DNA of 64,000 nucleotides, taken from G942493375 sp942493375. Its GTDB lineage: Bacteria; Armatimonadota; UBA5829. Numbering within the stretch: position 1 is the stretch's first letter; every line of letters begins with the position of its first letter. The notes under the pieces are model-generated. The model was not told the origin of the DNA. It did not search any database and worked only from the letters and a program-made list of their open reading frames with translations. A program made the translations under genes and the position numbers. The stretch is from contig OW818698.1 of assembly GCA_942493375.1 (NCBI GenBank), forward strand, positions 5,518,001 to 5,582,000, in the 5' to 3' direction. Positions 45,528-53,724 of this stretch are shown in pieces.

Positions 45528-46286
45528 TTGGGAGCTTACACTACAGCAACTCTATACCGACCTTCACCACCGCCACATATTACTACTGGTTCTCTTGCCG
45601 ATTTTATTGAGAGGCTATGTGCTCTGGATTTACTTGGTGAACAATACAATATCTTTGTCATGTTGAAATTCGGTAAAGCTATCGACCAGGATCAAAAAGG
45701 TACGATGGATGATGATCCTCTTATGCCTGGGATGTCTGTAATCGATGAATACCCGTGGGATGTTGAGACTCAGGCACATTCGCTGCGGGAAGTGATCGAA
45801 TTCCTGCGCGCTCCGATCAAAGCGAAAGGTATCTTTAGCAGATCAAAAACAGATCAGACTATATATCGTGCTCACATTTCTCTGGGTGGGGTTAGGCAGG
45901 AGTTAGGCGCGGCTTTTAGTAGGGAAGCATCCAGCGAGAGTTCATATGACTGGATTTTTATGACAGATCTCTCAATTTCCATTGAACCAGTGGTAGTGCA
46001 AAATGTGCGCGATGGTAATGACTGTTTTTTCATGGGATGGATGGCTGTCAATCTACACGGTCAGGGATCACTGTATCCCTGGACCTACGAAGATACCATG
46101 GAGAAGATCAGGGCAAACGAATACCTGGACAAACTGAAAAACTTGTGCCAATCATACTGGCCTGTGCCAACGGTTCCTGCAACCAACGCGCAAATCCAAG
46201 CCAGGAAAGCCAGCGGTCTGCTCTGGGGTGGTGAAGACTACGATGCCTCTCCGGATTGGCGCTGGGTGATAAATGAGTCTTTCTAG
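45528..46286 (+). CDS. Protein of unknown function with TTG start
   Basis: The protein has 252 residues if translation starts at the TTG at 45528, which has GAGGA about eight bases upstream. The first in-frame ATG would remove 44 residues. No family is recognised. It is soluble, with no signal or membrane helix, and has an even mix of alpha and beta predicted from patterning: FIERLCALDLLGEQYNIFVMLKF, YDWIFMTDLSISIEPVVVQ and a Trp-rich C-terminus (LLWGGEDYDASPDWRW). It sits alone between the nitroreductase gene and a family B repeat, with no operon partner. The frame is clean and coding-like throughout. Confidence 0.65.
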   Translation: MGAYTTATLYRPSPPPHITTGSLADFIERLCALDLLGEQYNIFVMLKFGKAIDQDQKGTMDDDPLMPGMSVIDEYPWDVETQAHSLREVIEFLRAPIKAKGIFSRSKTDQTIYRAHISLGGVRQELGAAFSREASSESSYDWIFMTDLSISIEPVVVQNVRDGNDCFFMGWMAVNLHGQGSLYPWTYEDTMEKIRANEYLDKLKNLCQSYWPVPTVPATNAQIQARKASGLLWGGEDYDASPDWRWVINESF

Positions 46287-46382
46287 CTTTGAATGAGATA
46301 GACTTAACCTGGGTACATCTGCCGTTAAACTTACATCTGGGATTATAGATAAAACCCCAAACATTTTTATGTCTGGACAAAC

Positions 46383-46462
46383 TAACCCGCATTATTCATG
46401 ACTGGCTCAGCTTTTGTCCCTATTGTCGGACAAAGGCGGCGCTTGGTTAATAGTGCGGGCTA
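46383..46462. repeat. Repeat family B, copy 5 (opposite orientation)
   Basis: An 80-bp copy whose interior (CATGACTGGCTCAGCTTTTG, then TCGGACAAAGG) is the reverse complement of the interiors of copies 1-4, while the ends TAACCCGC and GCGGGCTA stay the same. It lies upstream of the ECF sigma gene. Confidence 0.78.
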
Positions 46463-46558
46463 ATATTTAATTTTGCAAAAACCATGTAACATTCCCTTCT
46501 ATTCCCCCCACTTACACTACAGATGCGCATATTGATATTGCAATAATACAGGACATAT

Positions 46559-47077
46559 ATGCAGATACTTGACGATATATCTTTCAATGATTTGATAGAA
46601 CGCTTCAGGCTGCCGTTGACCAGGGCTGCTTATCATCTGTGCGGAAACAGAGAAGCGTCGCTGGATATTGTGCAAGAAACACTGCTGGATGCATACAAAG
46701 GCTATAAGTCTTTACGCGAACCGGACAAAGCAGGGGCATGGTTGTATGCCATCCTCAGGAGAAAAGCCATTGCTTACTACAAGACCCAGCGTGTTGAAGC
46801 CAGGACAATTAATGAACTGATACAATCCGGCAGCCAGCAGAGTAAGCCTCCGGAGGCATATGACATCTATATAGAAGAGATCAACAGGCTACCGGAGGAG
46901 GACAGGGAGATATTGGCCGGCAAGTATTTACTCGGTCTATCCTACAGCGAGATCGCAGAAGCTTTGGGGATAAAAGAAGGCGCTGTAAGAGTCAGGACGT
47001 TTAGAGCGAAAATGAAACTGAGAGAACTGCTTTCCGGTAGTGAAGCCAAGATCCCGCAAAAAGGCAGGTGCAGTTGA
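46559..47077 (+). CDS. ECF-subfamily RNA polymerase sigma factor
   Basis: The protein has 172 residues with AGGA before the ATG. Sigma region 2 spans about residues 12-80 (LTRAAYHLCGNREASLDIVQETLLDAYKGY, WLYAILRRKAIAYYKTQ). Region 4 spans about 108-160 (LPEEDREILAGKYLLGLSYSEIAEALGIKEGAVRVRTFRAKMKLRELL), including the helix-turn-helix that reads the -35 box. It directs RNA polymerase to a small regulon in response to envelope or nutrient signals. The gene after the next repeat encodes its membrane anti-sigma factor. A family A palindrome lies between them and may uncouple their levels. Confidence 0.92.
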   Translation: MQILDDISFNDLIERFRLPLTRAAYHLCGNREASLDIVQETLLDAYKGYKSLREPDKAGAWLYAILRRKAIAYYKTQRVEARTINELIQSGSQQSKPPEAYDIYIEEINRLPEEDREILAGKYLLGLSYSEIAEALGIKEGAVRVRTFRAKMKLRELLSGSEAKIPQKGRCS

Positions 47078-47133
47078 TAATGATACCAATTGATACCTCT
47101 CTTAAGTGTAACAGTTCAGAGTTGTTAGGATTT

Positions 47134-47202
47134 GTCATCCTGAGGAACGAAGGATCTGCTTTTTTACGGATAAAAAGCAGATCCTTCGTTCCTCAGGATG
47201 AC
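47134..47202. repeat. Repeat family A, copy 4
   Basis: A 69-bp near-perfect palindrome (GTCATCCTGAGGAACGAAGG left, matching arm right). It occupies the gap between the ECF sigma gene and the anti-sigma gene, so in the shared transcript it would form a strong hairpin. Confidence 0.88.
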
Positions 47203-47248
47203 ATTGTTCCAATGTTATTGAACTGTGAGTTTGCAGGAGGCTGTGGAC

Positions 47249-49120
47249 ATGAATTGTGATAGAGATACATTAATGCTCCTGTCTGCTTATGCTGATGGGG
47301 AGACAAATAATGAGGAGACAAAAAAGATAGTCTCTCACCTTGCGGTTTGCTCGGAGTGCCGGGATCTTTTGGAAGAATTGCAGGGCCAAAAGCAAGTGAT
47401 GCAATGGGCTTTCACTCAATCACTGCCGGAAGATACCGACCTTGCCCATTTCGTTCAACCGGTTCAGGAGACAACAAAAATGGATGTCAAAACAGCAGAT
47501 ACAAAAACACCTGCCAAAAGAACCCTTAAAGTGCAATGGCGATATGCTATTGCTGCAGTTCTACTCGCTTTTGTTATTCAGGTCGTTTGGTATAACGTTA
47601 AGTACCCAATTCTCAAAGTAGGTGAAACAGTATCAGCCAAGTCCACTGGCGAGAATGCCAGGCTGGGGGGTGGAACTGTACTGGAAATCGGGCCAAATAC
47701 CAGAATTGTAAGATTGTCTGATAAATCTATTCGTTTGGAGCAGGGCTGGGTCAGCGCCAGTGTCAAGGGTAAATCAGGCATACAGATTATTTCCAAACGT
47801 TTCGAAGTAACCGATCAAGGCACCGAGTTTACCGTAGGGACTACTTCCAAATTCGATTATGCAGCTGTTAAAGAGGGATCTGTAATAGTAAAGGATGGAA
47901 CTCGAAAAAATAAAGTAAACTCCGGATGGATACTCGTTAAGGATGATAATGGCAATCCCTATGTGACTGCTCTTCCAAAAATCAACGAACCAATCAGTCG
48001 CAATAATACTGTAAGTGCTGGAAAATATTACCCGGATACTGCACAGAATATAGAGCAGCGTGAGGTTAGGAAAAGACTGGCATACAGGTTTCCTGGCATA
48101 AAAATAGCAGGCGGTACGGAAAGTAGAAATGCAACAAATGCGGGTTTCGAATTTGAAGTCGCTGTGACTGATGTTGAAGGTTTTAATAAGGGTATACATG
48201 ACCATTTATCTGAAATCATGCAGGCTACAGCCGGAGAAAGAGTTGATGGAGGTGAATGGGAAATACCAGCGGCTGTTGTGTCTATCAATAACGATGCAAC
48301 ATACCCGAAACTACCAAAAGATGCTTATGTGGTAAGCCTTGCATCCAGGAATGGAGTTTTAGTTTGGAAGTTTGCAGGGAGTTTGGGTGCCGAGGTCGAT
48401 GTACCTTTGTGTTTCAGATATGAAAACATTAAAGTTGCCCCTGCAGAACAAAGTATTAGTGTTGTAAATATAAAATATACTGCTGCTGGATTTGTTGCAG
48501 AATTATTGGCATATGCCTGGCCTGGACCAACGAAAGCAGTTATAAATATCGTAGCCAATGTAACTCAGAAATCCTCTGAATATATAGAAGCATCTAGATG
48601 GTTATCTGTGGTACGGAAAGAAATGCCAATAGTAGATAGTTTCCCGACAATTGGAAATGATGCCATACCCTTGTGTCTGGATATGGACAGGAAAAATAAG
48701 TTCGTAATCCTTTGGAACAAGAATGCCGGAGATGACATATCAAGCTTATGGAATTCATCAAAACATGGCAAAGGTGGATCAGTATTATTAGGATTGATTA
48801 CATCTGATGTTCCCCTAATAGAACCTGCGGCCCCAAAGGGTTTATATTTGTTGAAATTGGTGGTGCCAAATGGAACTGGAAAACCCCACATCGAACTGGT
48901 TACTCAGAACGATGCCACATCCTGGCATCTACAGGAGAATGAGATATACAAGACAACTGGAGGATTCAAATACAATACTAGTACAGGGACACCTTGTTTC
49001 GGACTGTCCTATTTAGCATGTCCGTCAGATGGGAGTGGATTCCAGTTCTCTTTTTCGCTCGATCCACAATCAAGCAGTAAAGACTGGGCAACAGGCTACC
49101 TGATGGTGAAGAAACCCTAA
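47249..49120 (+). CDS. Membrane anti-sigma factor with zinc-binding N-terminus and FecR-like domain
   Basis: The protein has 623 residues from the ATG at 47249 with AGGAGG eight bases upstream; a GTG at 47225 is less likely. The N-terminus has the anti-sigma zinc motif H-x3-C-x2-C in SHLAVCSECRD (H30, C34, C37). A single membrane helix lies at about residues 97-118 (WRYAIAAVLLAFVIQVVW). A FecR-like domain follows (about 140-235: VGETVSAKST...LEIGPNTRIVRLSD, KRFEVTDQGTEFTVGTT). The remaining 380 residues, outside the cytoplasm, are unusually long for FecR-type proteins and of no known family. It probably holds the ECF factor at the membrane until a signal is sensed by the long extracytoplasmic region. 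Confidence 0.85.
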   Translation: MNCDRDTLMLLSAYADGETNNEETKKIVSHLAVCSECRDLLEELQGQKQVMQWAFTQSLPEDTDLAHFVQPVQETTKMDVKTADTKTPAKRTLKVQWRYAIAAVLLAFVIQVVWYNVKYPILKVGETVSAKSTGENARLGGGTVLEIGPNTRIVRLSDKSIRLEQGWVSASVKGKSGIQIISKRFEVTDQGTEFTVGTTSKFDYAAVKEGSVIVKDGTRKNKVNSGWILVKDDNGNPYVTALPKINEPISRNNTVSAGKYYPDTAQNIEQREVRKRLAYRFPGIKIAGGTESRNATNAGFEFEVAVTDVEGFNKGIHDHLSEIMQATAGERVDGGEWEIPAAVVSINNDATYPKLPKDAYVVSLASRNGVLVWKFAGSLGAEVDVPLCFRYENIKVAPAEQSISVVNIKYTAAGFVAELLAYAWPGPTKAVINIVANVTQKSSEYIEASRWLSVVRKEMPIVDSFPTIGNDAIPLCLDMDRKNKFVILWNKNAGDDISSLWNSSKHGKGGSVLLGLITSDVPLIEPAAPKGLYLLKLVVPNGTGKPHIELVTQNDATSWHLQENEIYKTTGGFKYNTSTGTPCFGLSYLACPSDGSGFQFSFSLDPQSSSKDWATGYLMVKKP

Positions 49121-49170
49121 CCCCAATACTGTTTGTCCAATACTTGGGTGCAAATGAATGTTACGTCCTT

Positions 49171-49239
49171 GTCATCCTGAGGAACGAAGGATCTGCTGTT
49201 CTGTTCGGAAAAAGCAGATCCTTCGTTCCTCAGGATGAC
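49171..49239. repeat. Repeat family A, copy 5, in a convergent gap
   Basis: A 69-bp near-perfect palindrome between the plus-strand anti-sigma gene (ends 49120) and the minus-strand glycosidase gene (ends 49273). It is well placed to stop transcription from both sides. Confidence 0.88.
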
Positions 49240-49272
49240 ACACTCGCATTCAGTGAACAAAAAATCTATATC

Positions 49273-51447
49273 TTACTGTTGAAACAAAATGGATTCTCCG
49301 GGCTTTACAGAAGCCGAAAATCCACCTGGTGTGACTTTGACTGTGTATGTTCCACTTTCGATGTGAACCTCGCTAATTACATTAGTCTGGTTGTCTGAAA
49401 GTATTATCTTGTAATCACCTTTTGGCTGATCGGAGATAGTCAATGGAAGCCAGCTGTTTGAGTAGAATTCCTGCTTTGCTACCTCATACCACCCATCACC
49501 CATTCGTCTGTTCAGGCTCAATGTGACTTTGCTTTTGTTTCCTGGCACATTGATAGATACTCGATTGAATGGACTTGGTATGGAAATAACCTGCTCTGAA
49601 AGCTTATCGGTAAAATCATGCCGCGCTACTGTTGTTGTTTTCTCATCGATCACTCGCATAGCGTTGGTTTTCTTGTCGTTGCGATACCATGCGATCTTAG
49701 TGGTTCCGGAGTTGCTGAGAGTCAGCCTGTAGTCTGATTTTCCCTGCAGCCGAGGGATGTCGAAGTAATTCCACGTGTTGTCCTCTGTGACCTTTATGTT
49801 CCGGGCGAAGACTTCTTTCCATATGCCTTTTTGGAGTTTACTGAGAGAGACCTTTACGATAGCTAATGGTTGCCTGTATGTACCGAGCATAATCCCCAGC
49901 GTGTTGAATGGTTTGTCTGAATGGAATGTGCGGTTAATTTTACGCTTTCCGGGTTCCAGGTTATCTACTGTTTTTCCAAGTTTGTCATCGGATATCAGGT
50001 TGCCTTTTTCTACCCTTATGCTTCGTCGAATGCCCTTATAGGTGACATCATCACACTGTGCAAATGCAATGTTGGCAGGCAGGTTTGGTGATATCCTGAG
50101 GCCTTCTTTGCATGGCCAGACTCCCATGAAACCATACAGCATAGACATTGCACTGATCCCGGACTCAGGAAATGGGTAATCGGTGCCGACCTCAAGGTAG
50201 TTTTCTCCATAGCTGTTTTTAGGGTTGAAACTGTATTTGTGGTCGTGTCCAACAGTCAGGAATTTGGGATCGTTGGCGCATCGGAACAGCATTGCAGAAA
50301 ACTTTTTCCAGGCATTGTCCGCATCCAGCCATTTTAACCGCGCCATAACATCATAATAGTTGATCCACAGCATAGTCCCGCCGTCTTCCAGCGCAGCGCC
50401 ATAACCGTATGTGTAAGAATCACCCTGTGCATTTCGATCAGGCATTGACCACAAGTCCCAGTCCTCGTTTGGGATACGTGATGTATTGGCTCTGGGTGCC
50501 ACAACAAGCTGGTAGACATCCTTGCTGCCGATATGTCCCCCTTTTACAGTCGGTTGTGCATCACTGCCGTCCAACCATCCAAATATCTTGCGGGCCTTAT
50601 CGGGGTCACCCAATCCTCGTGCAAGCGCTTCTACATTTATAAATGTATAACCGGCATCGTGGAGGTTGTTGTTGATATCACGCCAGCCTGCATAGCGCGA
50701 AGTTTCCGAGTTCCAGAGTGCCTTGTCGTATGCAGATGGAAAATCTGATGCCAGGCGTTTGTAGTATTCTGATTTGGTTTTGTTGCCAGCGATTGCTTCC
50801 AGATCGGCCATATTGTTTATTGCTGTATAGAATCCTGCATTTATCCAGGCAGCGATGTGGCCTTCACGCAGACAGTCCATATATGTGGATGGCACTCCGG
50901 TGTTTGATAGTCCATTATTATCACCCGGACAGATCAACACGCCGTTCTTTCCATTCATAGTCTCAAGCATATAATCTGTGACTGCTTCAGCTTGTGGGAG
51001 CATTTTGTGCAGGAATTTGTCGTCCCTGGACCAGATATAGTCGTTGTAGATGCTGCAGACGAATCTCGGTAGTTGGTCGAAATGCTCGTGCAGGTTGAAC
51101 CACTTCTCACTGTGGAACCCAGGCCATAAATAACCCTTTGCCTGTTTGCCTTCAGCGTTTACACCCGATATTTTGACCATATCGAAATACATCCGCTGGA
51201 CTTTTTGGAATGGTCCATAGTTGGTCCAGCTGCATTTAAGGGTATTCCATTCATACCAGCAGGTGGAGGCGTGTATCATATCCTCGCAGCCGGAGACACC
51301 GTTGGCGCCTTCCGCCGTGCCGTAGATGCTCCAGAAATCGTTTAGAATATTGGTGACTGCAGGCTGGTCCAGAGTATAAGGCCTGTGTGCAAAGGCTGGA
51401 ACCGACATTAATAGCAATAAAACGAGAGTGTAAATCCTGACGCGCAT
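49273..51447 (-). CDS. Secreted six-hairpin glycosidase, paralogue with extended C-terminus
   Basis: The protein has 724 residues from the ATG at 51447; the upstream gene's stop codon ends one base before it and GGGGA is the likely ribosome site. The signal peptide is IYTLVLLLLMSVPAFA. The main body is an (alpha/alpha)6-barrel seen in GH families such as GH63, GH78 and GH95: DFWSIYGTAEGANG, ICPGDNNGLSNTG, YMDCLREGHIAAWINAGFY, NVEALARGLGDPDKA and TVKGGHIGSKDVYQLV. The C-terminal 200 residues are two beta domains absent from the shorter paralogue. I cannot choose a GH family or name the catalytic acid. It is co-transcribed with, and was duplicated from, the next gene. Confidence 0.78.
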   Translation of the reverse strand: MRVRIYTLVLLLLMSVPAFAHRPYTLDQPAVTNILNDFWSIYGTAEGANGVSGCEDMIHASTCWYEWNTLKCSWTNYGPFQKVQRMYFDMVKISGVNAEGKQAKGYLWPGFHSEKWFNLHEHFDQLPRFVCSIYNDYIWSRDDKFLHKMLPQAEAVTDYMLETMNGKNGVLICPGDNNGLSNTGVPSTYMDCLREGHIAAWINAGFYTAINNMADLEAIAGNKTKSEYYKRLASDFPSAYDKALWNSETSRYAGWRDINNNLHDAGYTFINVEALARGLGDPDKARKIFGWLDGSDAQPTVKGGHIGSKDVYQLVVAPRANTSRIPNEDWDLWSMPDRNAQGDSYTYGYGAALEDGGTMLWINYYDVMARLKWLDADNAWKKFSAMLFRCANDPKFLTVGHDHKYSFNPKNSYGENYLEVGTDYPFPESGISAMSMLYGFMGVWPCKEGLRISPNLPANIAFAQCDDVTYKGIRRSIRVEKGNLISDDKLGKTVDNLEPGKRKINRTFHSDKPFNTLGIMLGTYRQPLAIVKVSLSKLQKGIWKEVFARNIKVTEDNTWNYFDIPRLQGKSDYRLTLSNSGTTKIAWYRNDKKTNAMRVIDEKTTTVARHDFTDKLSEQVISIPSPFNRVSINVPGNKSKVTLSLNRRMGDGWYEVAKQEFYSNSWLPLTISDQPKGDYKIILSDNQTNVISEVHIESGTYTVKVTPGGFSASVKPGESILFQQ

Positions 51448-51448
51448 A

Positions 51449-53290
51449 TTAATCCCCAATCTTGATAATAACCGAGTTGCCGGCTTCGACATATTGTATG
51501 AATCCCAGTTGAGGTGAGATAACTTCATAAACATTCCGGTAGCCTATTAAGCTATCTATATGTATGTCTGATTTACTCGGGCTCATTTCCAGTTTATAGT
51601 TCCCTGCCGGTTGGTCTGCAAAAACAAATTGTACAGCGATTCCTGCACTGATATCGCGAGAAGCAATTGTCTTCCAGAAGCTGCCCATCTTGCGTTTGAG
51701 TGTAAGCTTAACTGCTCCTGTCCCTGTAGTCTCTATGTCCAGTGCACTGAATGGTTGTGCGCTGGCGAAAGTTAATCCGTCAGGTTTCTGAACACCAACA
51801 CGCATAATGACCATTTTGATCCGATTAGTGCGCTTGACCTCAATATCGCACGATGTTTTACCGTAAGCGATTCCCTTGCAGCTCAGTTGCGAGAGTGATG
51901 AAGGCAACTTTGGCGAAACCCTCAAGCCGGAGTCAGTCGGACGCACCCCCATAAATCCATGCAGGACTGAGACAGGCAGGATTCCTGATGACTGGTAAGT
52001 ATCGGCTGATCCGATCTCCAGGAAGTGTTCCTCGTACATATCAAAAGCCCGGAACTGGTTTGTCCCCTGCGGTCCGAATGTCAGAAACTTGGGGTCTCCC
52101 TGGCATCTTTTGAGGGTCGCAGAGAGCCGGTTCCATGCGGAGTCGGCATCAAGCCATCGGAGTCTGGCCATTACGTCATAATAGCCATACCAGAGCATTG
52201 TACCGCCGTCCCGGGTAATTGCGCCATATCCATATTTATAAAAATCCCCGAGTATAGGGCGTTCTCTGAGAGACCATGAGTCCCAGTCAGCATCAGCAAT
52301 CCTGACAGTGTTGGTTCTAGGGGCAGCCACAAGCTGATAGATGTCCCTGCTGCCTTTGTGCCCGCCTTTTACTGTCGCCTGCGCCTTGCCGTTATCCAGC
52401 CAGTCGAATACCATATATGCCTTGTCTGCATCCCCAAGTCCCCTGGCAAGTGCCTCCAGGTTTACATAAGTGAACCCGTAATCGTGGACTTTACCTGCAG
52501 AATCCTTCCAGCCAACATAACGTTTGGATTGAACTGACCAGAAGACCTTGTCGAACTGTGCCAGACAGGACTTAGCAAGTTTCTGGTAATATGCAGACTT
52601 ATCCGGATGTCCTGCTGCTTGTTCCATATCGCGCATGGCAAGCAGGGCTGAATAGAAGCCTTCGTTGATCCACGTAACATCATGTCCTTCGCGGTAACAG
52701 TCCATAAATGTGGTAGGTTTACCAACATTGGACAATCCGTTAGCATCACCCGGGCAGGATACGATGCCTTTGGCCCCGTTCATTGTTGTCAACATATAAT
52801 CCATTGCAGCTTCGACGGATGGCAGGATGGACGTGAGGAAATCCTTATTACGTGTCCAATTCCACAACTCTGCAGCAGCGCAAATATAGCGCGGAATCTG
52901 ATCATAATGACTATACATCCCACGCCAGGCTTCATTGTCTTTATCCGCCCAAACAAAGCCATTGGGTTCTTTACCTTTGGCATTAACTCCGTTTACAGGA
53001 ACACTCTTAAGCATATCAATAAGCTGATTGCGCATCGGATGATCCAACCAGGCAGCCTTAATTGCCATCCACTCAAGTGCATTTGTCTGGTCGTTAATAG
53101 CCGGAGTTGCTCCATTGCGTCCAACTTCACCTTCCGCCAGTCCATATATGACCCAGTAGTCATTAAGTATGCTTTGAAGTTCAGGAGGTTTTACTCCGAA
53201 TGGTTTGGTAGCGGCTGAAGATGCTTGTGATATCGATAATAACAGGCAAAAGACCAGAATCAGTTTAATGGGTGAGTGGAGATATTTCAT
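51449..53290 (-). CDS. Secreted six-hairpin glycosidase, shorter paralogue
   Basis: The protein has 613 residues with GAGGA before its ATG and a signal peptide (LILVFCLLLSISQASSA). It has the same (alpha/alpha)6 core as the downstream gene with matching blocks DYWVIYGLAEGE, SCPGDANGLSNVG, FMDCYREGHDVTWINEGFY, NLEALARGLGDADKA and TVKGGHKGSRDIYQLV. The C-terminus holds a single short beta domain, about 110 residues shorter than its neighbour. The two genes are one base apart and surely form an operon from a tandem duplication. Conserved Asp, Glu and His in the listed blocks are candidates for catalysis; a specific activity cannot be stated. Confidence 0.78.
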   Translation of the reverse strand: MKYLHSPIKLILVFCLLLSISQASSAATKPFGVKPPELQSILNDYWVIYGLAEGEVGRNGATPAINDQTNALEWMAIKAAWLDHPMRNQLIDMLKSVPVNGVNAKGKEPNGFVWADKDNEAWRGMYSHYDQIPRYICAAAELWNWTRNKDFLTSILPSVEAAMDYMLTTMNGAKGIVSCPGDANGLSNVGKPTTFMDCYREGHDVTWINEGFYSALLAMRDMEQAAGHPDKSAYYQKLAKSCLAQFDKVFWSVQSKRYVGWKDSAGKVHDYGFTYVNLEALARGLGDADKAYMVFDWLDNGKAQATVKGGHKGSRDIYQLVAAPRTNTVRIADADWDSWSLRERPILGDFYKYGYGAITRDGGTMLWYGYYDVMARLRWLDADSAWNRLSATLKRCQGDPKFLTFGPQGTNQFRAFDMYEEHFLEIGSADTYQSSGILPVSVLHGFMGVRPTDSGLRVSPKLPSSLSQLSCKGIAYGKTSCDIEVKRTNRIKMVIMRVGVQKPDGLTFASAQPFSALDIETTGTGAVKLTLKRKMGSFWKTIASRDISAGIAVQFVFADQPAGNYKLEMSPSKSDIHIDSLIGYRNVYEVISPQLGFIQYVEAGNSVIIKIGD

Positions 53291-53724
53291 TATGAGATGT
53301 CCTCAAGAGCCTTATGAATGTGCTTGGAAACTTAAAATGCACTGCTTTACATAATAGCACATACAAATGGAATGCCGACAGGTGTGAGGAGATATTTGGA
53401 CTATGTCATGTCATCAGTTATCCACTATGTCATCCTGAGGAACGAAGGATCTGCTTTCCATAGAAATAAGCAGATCCTTCGTTCCACAGGATGACAATGT
53501 GAAGTATACATTTTTGCAGAAAGTGATTAGAATATGAATCATTGGACTGAAATATGGGTATAATGCGGGGCGAGAGCTGAAATACTTGGCTGTAAGCACC
53601 CAAACGTATAGTCCCAGTTGAAGTTGCCACAGGGATGATGCATTTTATCTATATGCATGTAAATAATTATCGTTGCACCGTGCTGTTTTATATCAAGGCT
53701 GATTAGCACAGAGTGGAGATGGAC
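53291..53724. other. Divergent intergenic region
   Basis: This gap between the minus-strand glycosidase operon and the plus-strand giant membrane protein contains one family A palindrome (53429-53495). Otherwise I see no gene; the promoters for both directions must lie here, but no convincing box pair stands out. Confidence 0.5.
53429..53495. repeat. Repeat family A, copy 6
   Basis: A 67-bp palindrome (GTCATCCTGAGGAACGAAGG left; right arm with one change, CGTTCCACAGGATGAC). It is located between divergent promoters, so it cannot serve as a terminator for either neighbour. Confidence 0.85.
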
